Of a stretch of 7,223 nt of DNA, positions 1 to 5,220 are shown in pieces. Position 1 is the first letter of the stretch, and each line of letters opens with the position of its first letter. The notes below the pieces were generated by a model. The model was given only the letters and a program-made list of their open reading frames with translations. It was not told the origin of the DNA and made no database searches. Made by a program: the position numbers and the translations under genes. The stretch comes from an uncultured Oscillospiraceae bacterium (GTDB lineage Bacteria > Bacillota > Clostridia > Oscillospirales > Oscillospiraceae). Where the stretch lies: contig CAJOFW010000059.1 of the NCBI GenBank assembly GCA_905234005.1, positions 1-7,223 of the forward strand, written 5' to 3'.

Positions 1-39
1 CGAAGGGAGGAAATCCTATGGCAGACTCAACCGCGCTGA
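1..39 (+). CDS. pyrK: Probable 3' end of pyrK (dihydroorotate dehydrogenase electron-transfer subunit), partial
   Basis: Only the last 12 codons and a TGA at 37-39 are in the window; they read RREEILWQTQPR. PyrK proteins commonly end in a GPVF-x(2-4)-E-V/I-L/V-W-like segment, and REEILW fits that ending, with five extra residues after it. The frame differs from pyrD and overlaps its first 22 bases. In Gram-positive pyr operons pyrK normally sits directly upstream of a class 1B pyrD. PyrK carries FAD and a 2Fe-2S cluster and passes electrons from PyrD to NAD+. The piece is too short for domain evidence: the call rests on position, frame and the tail match, and an unrelated upstream gene is possible. 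Confidence 0.5.
   Translation, partial: RREEILWQTQPR
4..10 (+). promoter_or_regulatory. Ribosome binding site of pyrD
   Basis: AGGGAGG lies 7 bases before the ATG at 18. It fixes the start of pyrD at this ATG, which means the unusual N-terminal extension is translated. The only nearby alternative near the conserved domain, an in-frame GTG at 84, has no Shine-Dalgarno sequence. Confidence 0.8.
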
Positions 40-992
40 CGGCAGACATAGCCGCGCTGACGACAGGCGCAGCCGCGCCGACAGTGAACACCGGCGTGAC
101 GCTGTGCGGCGTTTCGCTCGATAACCCGGTCATCCCGGCCAGCGGAACGTTCGGCTACGGACGCGAGTTCGCGGAGCTGTACGACATAAACTGCCTCGGC
201 ACGTTTTCCTTCAAGGGAACGACCCGTGAAGCCCGATACGGCAACCCGACGCCGCGCATCGCGGAGTGTCCGTCCGGGATGCTGAACGCCGTCGGCCTGC
301 AGAACCCCGGCGTGGAGGCCGTGCTGTCGGACGAGCTGCCCGCGCTCGCGAGGGTGTTTCACAAGCCCGTCATGGCGAACGTCAGCGGCTTCTCGATCGA
401 CGAGTACGCGGAGACGTGCGCCATGCTCGACGCGTCGCCGCAGGTCGGCTGGCTCGAGGTCAATATAAGCTGCCCGAACGTTCACGGCGGCGGCATGAGC
501 TTCGGCGCCGACCCCGCCCTCGCCGCGGCGGTCACGCGGGCGGTCAAGTCCGTCACGACGAAGCCCGTCATCATGAAGCTGTCCCCGAACGTGACGGACA
601 TCTGCGCCGTCGCCGCCGCCTGCGAGGACGCCGGCGCGGACGGCGTGAGCCTCATCAACACGCTCATGGGCATGCGCATCGGCCTGAAATCCAAAAAGCC
701 GATTCTCGCGAACACGACGGGCGGTCTGTCCGGCCCGGCGGTCTTCCCCGTGGCGCTCAGGATGGTGTATCAGGTCTACGAGGCCGTGCAAATCCCGATC
801 GTCGGCATGGGCGGCGTATCGAGGGCAGAGGACGTGATCGAAATGATGCTCGCCGGCGCGACGGCGGTCGGCGTGGGCGCGGCGAACCTGACGGAGCCGT
901 ACATCTGCCGCGACATCATCGCCGCTCTTCCGGCCGTGATGGAGAAATACGGCATTCAAAACCTTTCGGATATCATAGGAGGTGCGCACTGA
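18..992 (+). CDS. pyrD: Dihydroorotate dehydrogenase, class 1B catalytic subunit (PyrD)
   Basis: It oxidises dihydroorotate to orotate in the cytoplasm using FMN, and works with PyrK to reduce NAD+. The 324-residue protein shows the family's FMN TIM barrel: NPVIPASGTFGYG (36-48), the KGTT segment (66-69), the active-site block NISCPN (149-154) with Cys152 as the class 1 catalytic base, Lys187 in IMKLSPN, GGLSGPA (235-241), IVGMGGV (261-267) and the phosphate-binding GATAVGVGAAN (280-290). Class 1B, rather than the fumarate-linked 1A, is inferred from these motifs and the probable pyrK upstream. Relatives of about 300-311 residues begin near residue 27 here, so roughly 22-25 residues at the N terminus are extra, Ala/Thr-rich and repeat-derived. 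The good ribosome binding site supports ATG 18. The stop is 3 bases before pyrF. Confidence 0.95.
   Translation: MADSTALTADIAALTTGAAAPTVNTGVTLCGVSLDNPVIPASGTFGYGREFAELYDINCLGTFSFKGTTREARYGNPTPRIAECPSGMLNAVGLQNPGVEAVLSDELPALARVFHKPVMANVSGFSIDEYAETCAMLDASPQVGWLEVNISCPNVHGGGMSFGADPALAAAVTRAVKSVTTKPVIMKLSPNVTDICAVAAACEDAGADGVSLINTLMGMRIGLKSKKPILANTTGGLSGPAVFPVALRMVYQVYEAVQIPIVGMGGVSRAEDVIEMMLAGATAVGVGAANLTEPYICRDIIAALPAVMEKYGIQNLSDIIGGAH
30..92 (+). repeat. 21-bp imperfect tandem repeat (3 units) in the pyrK/pyrD junction
   Basis: Units lie at 30-50, 51-71 and 72-92. Units 1 and 2 match at 16 of 21 positions, sharing the core CCGCGCTGACG; unit 3 is more diverged, at about 12 of 21 against unit 2. 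In PyrD they encode TALTADI, AALTTGA and the related AAPTVNT, which make up nearly all of the extra N-terminal residues. The repeat begins inside the presumed last codons of pyrK. Confidence 0.7.
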
Positions 993-995
993 ACC

Positions 996-1784
996 ATGGG
1001 TAAGGACGTCATCATCGCCTGCGACTTCGCCTCGGCGGAGGAGACGCTGGCGTTTCTCGAACAATTCGGGGAGCGGAGGCCGTTCGTCAAGATCGGCATG
1101 GAGCTTTTCTACGCGGCGGGGCCGGACATCGTCCGGGCGCTGAAGGCGCGGGGCCACAGGGTCTTTCTCGACCTCAAGCTGCACGACATCCCGAACACGG
1201 TCAAAAAGGCCATGCGTGTGCTTACAAATCTCGAGACGGACATGGTAAACGTCCACGCCGCCGGCACCCGTGCCATGATGGAGGCGGCGCTCGAGGGGCT
1301 GACCCGTCCGGACGGCACAAGGCCGCTTCTGATCGCCGTGACGCAGCTCACCTCGACCGGCAAGGCGCAGCTCCGGGACGAGCTGCTGATAGCGCAGTCG
1401 ATGGAGGACACCGTGACGGCCTACGCCCAGAACGCCCGCCGGGCCGGGCTGGACGGCGTCGTCTGCTCCCCCCTTGAGGCGGGCAGCATCCACGCCGCCT
1501 GCGGACGGGGCTTTCTGACCGTGACGCCGGGCGTGCGCTTCGCGGACGCCGAAAAGGACGACCAGACCCGTATCACCACCCCCGCCGGCGCGAGAGCGCT
1601 CGGCTCCGATTACATCGTCGTCGGCCGTCCGATCACACAGGCGGACGACCCCGTCGCGGCGTATGAGCGCTGCGTCGCGGAGTTTGTCGATAAAGCCGCG
1701 AACGAGGCTGCCGATAAAGCCGGTGACAAAGCCCCCGATCAGGCCGCCGGCAGGCCGACAAATCCCACCGAGGAGGAAGCATAA
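996..1784 (+). CDS. pyrF: Orotidine 5'-phosphate decarboxylase (PyrF)
   Basis: It converts OMP to UMP, the last step of de novo UMP synthesis, without a cofactor and in the cytoplasm. The 262-residue protein has the OMP decarboxylase motifs in order: Asp10 in IIACDF, Lys32 in FVKIGMELF, the catalytic D-x-K-x-x-D set Asp59/Lys61/Asp64 in FLDLKLHDIPNTV, VNVHAAG (84-90), TPGVR (177-181), Gln190, and the phosphate-binding GRPIT with Arg211. Typical relatives are about 235-240 residues and end near residue 232 here; the last 30 or so residues are an extra Ala/Lys/Asp tail. The Shine-Dalgarno AGGAGGTG (977-984) lies inside the end of pyrD, 11 bases before the ATG. The stop codon directly abuts the pyrE ATG. 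Confidence 0.96.
   Translation: MGKDVIIACDFASAEETLAFLEQFGERRPFVKIGMELFYAAGPDIVRALKARGHRVFLDLKLHDIPNTVKKAMRVLTNLETDMVNVHAAGTRAMMEAALEGLTRPDGTRPLLIAVTQLTSTGKAQLRDELLIAQSMEDTVTAYAQNARRAGLDGVVCSPLEAGSIHAACGRGFLTVTPGVRFADAEKDDQTRITTPAGARALGSDYIVVGRPITQADDPVAAYERCVAEFVDKAANEAADKAGDKAPDQAAGRPTNPTEEEA
1689..1748 (+). repeat. 12-bp tandem repeat, five units, encoding the PyrF C-terminal tail
   Basis: Units at 1689, 1701, 1713, 1725 and 1737 encode DKAA, NEAA, DKAG, DKAP and DQAA, a (D/N)(K/E/Q)A(A/G/P) tetrapeptide repeat. GATAAAGCC recurs exactly at 1689-1697 and 1713-1721, and the first two units match the next two at 17 of 24 positions, so the tail probably grew by slippage or duplication. It follows the end of the conserved enzyme fold and should not affect the active site. 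Confidence 0.8.
1771..1777 (+). promoter_or_regulatory. Ribosome binding site of pyrE inside the pyrF tail
   Basis: AGGAGGA lies 7 bases before ATG 1785 and is read in pyrF as the Glu codons of the final EEEA. It selects ATG 1785 over a second in-frame ATG at 1794, which would be 17 bases away. Confidence 0.85.
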
Positions 1785-2435
1785 ATGGAAGCCATGGAAA
1801 CGACCGTCGCAAAGGGCCTTCTTTCCATCCGCGCCGTATTCCTGCGGCCGGAGGAGCCGTTCACCTGGGCCAGCGGCATCAAAAGCCCGATCTACTGCGA
1901 CAACCGGCTCATTCTGACCGCGCCGGACGTGCGCGATACCGTTGAAAACGCGATCGCCGCCGTCGTCCGGGAGAAATACCCGAACGCCGAGGTGCTCATG
2001 GGCACGGCGACCGCCGGCATCGCCCACGCCGCCATCGCGGCGCACATCCTCGGCCTGCCGATGGGCTACGTCCGCTCCGGCGCGAAGGATCACGGGCGGC
2101 AGAACCGCATCGAGGGCAGGCTCGAGCCGGGGCAGCGCGTCGTCGTGATCGAGGATCTGATCTCCACGGGCGGCAGCGTCGTGGAGACGGTGGAGGCGCT
2201 GCGTCAGGCCGGAGCCGAGGTGCTCGGCGTCGTCAGCATCTTCACCTACGGCATGAAAAAGGGTCTCGACCGCCTCGCGGCGGCGGGGCTGGAGAATACG
2301 AGCCTCACAAACCTCGACGCGGTGGCCCTCGCCGCGGCGGACGGGGGATACATCAAGCCCGACGACGTAGAACGGCTCCTGCGGTTCCGCGATAACCCGT
2401 CGGACGAAAGCTGGATCGGAGGACAGGACGCATGA
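1785..2435 (+). CDS. pyrE: Orotate phosphoribosyltransferase (PyrE)
   Basis: It joins orotate and PRPP to give OMP, feeding PyrF. The 216-residue type I phosphoribosyltransferase shows FTWASGIKSPIYCDNR (26-41), which positions orotate; GTATAGI (73-79); the flexible catalytic loop RSGAKDHGRQNRIEG (97-111) with Lys101, His103 and neighbouring basic residues; and the PRPP-binding signature VVVIEDLISTGGS (119-131) with its acidic pair Glu123-Asp124. Length is normal for the family. The start codon directly follows the pyrF TAA, and the stop overlaps the pyrB ATG in ATGA (2432-2435), a layout typical of translational coupling. All expected motifs are intact. Confidence 0.97.
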   Translation: MEAMETTVAKGLLSIRAVFLRPEEPFTWASGIKSPIYCDNRLILTAPDVRDTVENAIAAVVREKYPNAEVLMGTATAGIAHAAIAAHILGLPMGYVRSGAKDHGRQNRIEGRLEPGQRVVVIEDLISTGGSVVETVEALRQAGAEVLGVVSIFTYGMKKGLDRLAAAGLENTSLTNLDAVALAAADGGYIKPDDVERLLRFRDNPSDESWIGGQDA

Positions 2436-3355
2436 ACAGCCTCATTCGCATCACCGACCTCACGGTGGAGGAGATCGACGAGCTGATCGACACCGCGAAC
2501 GACATCATCGAAAACCCCGCGAAATACGCGGAGGTCTGCCACGGCAAAAAGCTCGCCACGCTGTTTTTCGAGCCGTCCACGCGCACGCGTCTGAGCTTTG
2601 AGGCCGCGATGTACGAGCTTGGCGGCTGCGTCCTGAGCGTGTCCGAGGGCGCGTCCAGCTCCGCCGCGAAGGGCGAGAGCATCGCGGACACGGCCCGCAC
2701 CGTGAGCTGCTACGCCGACATCATCGCCATGCGTCACCCGAAGGAGGGCGCGCCGTATGTCGCGTCGCTGAACGCCTCCGTGCCGGTCATCAACGCCGGC
2801 GACGGCGGCCACAACCACCCGACACAGACGCTCACGGACCTTCTCACGATCCGCCGCGAGAAGGGCGAGCTTGGCAACATGACGATCGGCGTGTGCGGCG
2901 ACCTGAAATTCGGCCGCACCGTGCACAGCCTCATCGAGGCCATGAGCCGCTATCCCGGCGTCCGGTTCATCCTCATCTCCCCCGAGGAGCTGAAGCTGCC
3001 GAGCTACGTCAAGAAGGATATCATTCAGCGAAAGCGCATCGAGTACAAGCAGACGACCGACCTCGAGGGCGTCATGCCGGCGCTCGACGTGCTGTATATG
3101 ACCCGCGTACAGCGTGAGCGCTTTCTGAGCGAGGAGGAATATCTGCGCCTCAAGGACAGCTACATCCTCACGCCGGAGAAAATGCGCTGGGCCAAGCCCG
3201 ATATGATCGTCATGCACCCGCTGCCGCGTGTCAACGAGATCTCCGTCGCGGTCGACGACGACCCCCGGGCGTGCTATTTCCGCCAGGCGCTGAACGGCAA
3301 GTACATCCGCATGGCGCTGATCCTGAAAATGCTGAAGGAGGCCGGGAGGCTATGA
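2432..3355 (+). CDS. pyrB: Aspartate carbamoyltransferase, catalytic chain (PyrB)
   Basis: It makes N-carbamoyl-L-aspartate from carbamoyl phosphate and aspartate, the committed step of pyrimidine synthesis. The 307 residues (E. coli 311) carry the carbamoyl-phosphate motif FFEPSTRTR (45-53), the mobile 80s loop with Lys80 in AAKGES, Arg101 in MRHP, the HPTQ block (129-132) after GDGGHN, Arg162 in FGRT, the aspartate-binding loop TRVQRER (224-230; Arg225 and Gln227 match E. coli Arg229 and Gln231), and HPLPR (262-266). A pyrI gene follows, so the enzyme is predicted to be a class B (two trimers, three regulatory dimers) allosteric holoenzyme. The Shine-Dalgarno GGAGGA (2418-2423) is in the end of pyrE, 8 bases before the ATG. 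The stop overlaps the pyrI start by 4 bases. Confidence 0.97.
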   Translation: MNSLIRITDLTVEEIDELIDTANDIIENPAKYAEVCHGKKLATLFFEPSTRTRLSFEAAMYELGGCVLSVSEGASSSAAKGESIADTARTVSCYADIIAMRHPKEGAPYVASLNASVPVINAGDGGHNHPTQTLTDLLTIRREKGELGNMTIGVCGDLKFGRTVHSLIEAMSRYPGVRFILISPEELKLPSYVKKDIIQRKRIEYKQTTDLEGVMPALDVLYMTRVQRERFLSEEEYLRLKDSYILTPEKMRWAKPDMIVMHPLPRVNEISVAVDDDPRACYFRQALNGKYIRMALILKMLKEAGRL

Positions 3356-3768
3356 ACGTAGACGCAATCAAAAACGGCATCGTCATCGACCACATCCAGG
3401 CCGGCAAGGGCATGGAGATCTACCGCTTTCTGAACCTCGAGGCATACGGCTGCCCCGTGGCGCTCATGATGAACGTCACCAGCCGCCAGATGGGCAACAA
3501 GGACATCATCAAGATCGACGGCGAGATCGGCGTCGATCTGAATATGCTGGGCTACATCGACCCCGGCGTGACGATCGACGTGATCGAAAACGAGACCTGT
3601 GTGCGCAAATACCGCCCCGAGCTGCCGGAGCAGATACGCGACGTCGTCCGCTGCAAGAACCCGCGCTGCATCTCCACCGTGGAGCAGGAGCTGCCGCAGA
3701 TTTTCCGCCTCGTGGACAAGCGAAACAAGCTCTACCGCTGCATCTACTGCGACGGCAGGCTGGATTGA
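3352..3768 (+). CDS. pyrI: Aspartate carbamoyltransferase regulatory chain (PyrI)
   Basis: This zinc-containing subunit binds nucleotides (in E. coli CTP/UTP inhibit and ATP activates) and links catalytic trimers. The 138 residues (E. coli 153) contain the four zinc cysteines with exact family spacing: Cys101-x4-Cys106 and Cys130-x2-Cys133. By my alignment with E. coli PyrI, Asp13 and His14 in IDHI, Lys50 and Lys54 in NKDIIK, Ile78 and Lys86 correspond to effector-pocket residues Asp19, His20, Lys56, Lys60, Ile86 and Lys94. Position Tyr89 is Glu81 here. ATG 3352 is chosen because it overlaps the pyrB stop (ATGA), follows AAGGAGG at 3335-3341, and begins just before the conserved first strand; an upstream ATG at 3271 would add 27 unrelated residues. 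It is the last pyr gene, and no terminator directly follows. Confidence 0.96.
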   Translation: MNVDAIKNGIVIDHIQAGKGMEIYRFLNLEAYGCPVALMMNVTSRQMGNKDIIKIDGEIGVDLNMLGYIDPGVTIDVIENETCVRKYRPELPEQIRDVVRCKNPRCISTVEQELPQIFRLVDKRNKLYRCIYCDGRLD

Positions 3769-3793
3769 CAGCCGGCACACGGCGGTGTACAAT
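3765..3793 (+). promoter_or_regulatory. Sigma-A-type promoter overlapping the pyrI stop codon
   Basis: A perfect -35 hexamer TTGACA (3765-3770) and a -10 of TACAAT (3788-3793, 5 of 6 to consensus) are separated by the ideal 17 bases. The -35 includes the final base of the last pyrI sense codon and its TGA. Transcription should start near 3800 and give the DUF362 gene a leader of about 165 nt independent of the pyr operon. The spacer contains a small inverted repeat, ACAC (3777-3780) and GTGT (3785-3788), whose meaning is unclear. Confidence 0.72.
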
Positions 3794-3829
3794 AACGTCA
3801 ACAATTGCACAAACAATCCGATACTGTTC

Positions 3830-3888
3830 CCCGGTGAAAAGCTTTGTTTCGTTGCCGGGCGCAAAGCCTTGGAAACGCTGCTTTTTCG
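3830..3888 (+). promoter_or_regulatory. Leader segment with mutually exclusive short pairings
   Basis: CCCGG (3830-3834) can pair with CCGGG (3855-3859). GCTTTG (3841-3846) can pair with CAAAGC (3862-3867), interleaved with the first stem, so the two would form a pseudoknot or compete. AAAGC (3863-3867) can instead pair with GCTTT (3880-3884). Such arrangements are seen in cis-regulatory leaders, but stems of 5-6 bp also occur by chance. I do not recognise any known riboswitch class. Confidence 0.3.
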
Positions 3889-3907
3889 AGCGAATACATA
3901 TTTCTTT

Positions 3908-3939
3908 TTGATACTTTTTCTTTCAGGAAAAAGTATCAA
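3908..3939. repeat. 13-bp perfect inverted repeat (AT-rich hairpin) upstream of the DUF362 gene
   Basis: TTGATACTTTTTC (3908-3920) and its exact complement (3927-3939) flank the 6-nt loop TTTCAG. The AT-rich stem stands out against the GC-rich surroundings. It is followed by CAACAACGC rather than a T run, so it is a poor intrinsic terminator. It ends 11 bases before the purine-rich ribosome binding site and does not mask it. It could be an mRNA-stabilising hairpin, a regulator site, or a copy of a dispersed palindromic repeat. Confidence 0.75.
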
Positions 3940-3966
3940 CAACGCACGAAGGGAAGGCTCACAACC

Positions 3967-5001
3967 ATGAAGAATCTGATTGCAGGAACGGGCGGAGACA
4001 AATACGTCCCCTACGCCGAGCGCACGGGCGACAGCTCCCCCGTCTTTTTCACACGCGACCTGTCCGAGGCGGGTTTGCAGAAAATCTATGACCGCGTCGC
4101 CGCCGTCCTGACCGGCCGCGTCGCCGTGAAGCTGCACACCGGCGAGGCCGAAGGCCCGAACATCCTCCCCCGCCCGTGGGTGAAGGAGCTTCTCGCCTCC
4201 CGTCTGCCGGACGCGACGATCATTGAGACGAACACCTACTACGAGGGCAGCCGCTACACCACGGAGGATCACCGCAGGACGCTGGAGATCAACGGCTGGA
4301 CGTTCTGCCCGGTCGACATCACCGACGCCGACGGCGTGACGACCCTGCCCGTCAAAAACGGCAAATGGTTCACCGAGATGCACGTCGGCAAGACGCTGCC
4401 GACCTACGACTCCCTGCTCGTGCTGACGCACTTCAAGGGCCACGTCATGGGCGGCTTCGGCGGCTCCAACAAGAACATCGGCATCGGCTGCGCCGACGGC
4501 CGCATCGGCAAGAAGGAGATCCACACCGTCGCCGGCTCGGACGATATGTGGTCCATCGCCGAGGAGGAGCTGATGGAACGCATTTCCGAGAGCACCAAGG
4601 CCACGATCGACTACTTCGCGCCGCACGTCTGCTTCATCAACACGATGCGGAATATGTCCGTCTCCTGCGACTGTGAAGGCCCGGAGGCGGAGCCAGTTGT
4701 CACGCCGGACATCGGTTTTGTCGCCTCGCTCGACATTCTCGCGGCGGACAACGCCTGCATCGACCTCATCTACGCCCTGCCCGACGGCGGCGGCAAGGCC
4801 CTGATCGAGCGCGTGGAGACACGGCACGGCCTCCGCCAGCTCAGCTATATGAAGGAGCTGGGCATGGGCAACGACCGCTACACCCTGATCGACATCGACA
4901 ACGACGACGCCGTCATCACGGCGGCCGAGGCGGTGAAGGACGTAAAGCCCGTCTGGGTGCCCGACCGCTACAACACCTTCTGGGGACGCAATAAGCACTG
5001 A
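3967..5001 (+). CDS. DUF362 domain-containing protein
   Basis: The 344-residue soluble protein matches the DUF362 pattern: VAVKLHTGEAEGPNILPRPWV (52-72), the central block LTHFKGHVMGGFGGSNKNIGIG (153-174) with CADGRIGKKEIH (175-186), and CDCEGPEAEPVVTPDIGFVASLDILAADNACIDLI (234-268). Some DUF362 proteins also carry a ferredoxin-like 2x[4Fe-4S] domain; no CxxCxxC cluster is present here, and the six cysteines (114, 175, 222, 234, 236, 264) are dispersed. The biochemical role of this DUF362 type is not established, and nothing here ties it to pyrimidine synthesis. Start 3967 has GGGAAGG (3951-3957) 9 bases upstream; extending to a TTG at 3844 would read through the AT-rich hairpin as protein. 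There is no signal peptide or membrane segment. Confidence 0.85.
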   Translation: MKNLIAGTGGDKYVPYAERTGDSSPVFFTRDLSEAGLQKIYDRVAAVLTGRVAVKLHTGEAEGPNILPRPWVKELLASRLPDATIIETNTYYEGSRYTTEDHRRTLEINGWTFCPVDITDADGVTTLPVKNGKWFTEMHVGKTLPTYDSLLVLTHFKGHVMGGFGGSNKNIGIGCADGRIGKKEIHTVAGSDDMWSIAEEELMERISESTKATIDYFAPHVCFINTMRNMSVSCDCEGPEAEPVVTPDIGFVASLDILAADNACIDLIYALPDGGGKALIERVETRHGLRQLSYMKELGMGNDRYTLIDIDNDDAVITAAEAVKDVKPVWVPDRYNTFWGRNKH

Positions 5002-5009
5002 TTACCGTC

Positions 5010-5047
5010 GAAGACGACAAGAATTTGAAACGGCTTTCAAAGTCTTC
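5010..5047 (+). repeat. Bulged hairpin just after the DUF362 stop codon
   Basis: GAAGAC (5010-5015) pairs with GTCTTC (5042-5047), and TTTGAAA (5024-5030) pairs with TTTCAAA (5035-5041) around a CGGC loop, leaving an 8-nt bulge on the left arm. It precedes the terminator and may protect the 3' end or be a decayed terminator; no T run follows. Confidence 0.5.
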
Positions 5048-5055
5048 AACCGTAC

Positions 5056-5103
5056 AAACACGAAAAACCGCTGTGTCATCGGACGCAGCGGTTTTTCGTG
5101 TTT
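5056..5103. terminator. Strong bidirectional Rho-independent terminator
   Basis: Arms 5056-5075 and 5084-5103 form a 20-bp stem (18 contiguous Watson-Crick pairs, then one T-G wobble and a G-C) with the 8-nt loop TCATCGGA. The GC-rich core CCGCTG/CAGCGG is flanked by AAAAA on the left and TTTTT on the right, so it has a U tract in either reading direction. It can end the DUF362 transcript, plus any pyr read-through, and the convergent minus-strand gene. Confidence 0.9.
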
Positions 5104-5119
5104 ACAATTTTCAATTGTA
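5103..5119. repeat. Small inverted repeat TACAATT-ttc-AATTGTA
   Basis: A perfect 7-bp stem (5103-5109 with 5113-5119) with a 3-nt loop. It starts at the last base of the terminator and overlaps the first bases of the larger palindrome, so these foldings compete. Confidence 0.45.
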
Positions 5120-5149
5120 TGAACGCGTTATTGTATAACGCGTTCATAC
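5117..5149. repeat. 33-bp near-perfect palindrome
   Basis: Arms 5117-5131 and 5135-5149 are exact complements (15 bp), starting GTATGAACGCGTTAT, around a 3-nt TGT loop. Each arm contains ACGCGT. There is no flanking T run on either strand, so it does not look like an intrinsic terminator. It could be a dispersed palindromic element or a dimeric-protein binding site. Confidence 0.8.
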
Positions 5150-5162
5150 GCAGTCATATACG

Positions 5163-5205
5163 CGTCACCGTGCACGCGGGGTGACGGCAGCGCCGCCGCC
5201 CCGCG
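5163..5205. repeat. GC-rich overlapping inverted repeats downstream of the minus-strand gene
   Basis: CGTCACC (5163-5169) pairs with GGTGACG (5180-5186). CGCGGGG (5175-5181) pairs with CCCCGCG (5199-5205). The two stems share bases 5180-5181 and cannot be complete at the same time. On the minus strand they would lie in the 3' untranslated region, starting 16 bases past the stop codon. Confidence 0.5.
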
Positions 5206-5220
5206 CTGAACGCCGAACAA

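Noticed and set aside
1663..1917. A plus-strand frame over the pyrF/pyrE junction with a repetitive Pro/Lys-rich product
   Set aside because: It is the out-of-frame reading of the 12-bp repeat and of pyrE; there is no ribosome binding site and no recognisable domain.
27..2093. A 688-codon open frame on the minus strand opposite pyrD, pyrF and pyrE
   Set aside because: It is the antisense image of three well-supported genes, is Arg/Gly/Ala/Asp-rich with no recognisable domain, and results from GC-rich codon use that removes stops.
3271..3351. An upstream ATG at 3271 for pyrI
   Set aside because: It would overlap pyrB by 85 bases and add 27 residues unlike PyrI, while ATG 3352 has a ribosome binding site and the usual 4-base overlap.
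3908..3939. The hairpin as a terminator for the pyr operon
   Set aside because: The stem is AT-rich and is followed by CAACAACGC rather than a U run on the plus strand; on the minus strand it is followed by A-rich sequence.
3844..3966. An extended 5' start (TTG at 3844) for the DUF362 gene
   Set aside because: The extra 41 codons cross the leader and the AT-rich hairpin, show no family similarity, and have no better ribosome binding site than the ATG at 3967.
3274..4998. A 574-codon open frame on the minus strand opposite pyrI and the DUF362 gene
   Set aside because: It runs antisense through two clear genes and the leader between them; its composition is typical of shadow frames.
5010..5205. 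A CRISPR array or tRNA in the hairpin-rich gap
   Set aside because: The inverted repeats all differ in sequence with no regular spacers, and no cloverleaf or tRNA consensus segments are visible.
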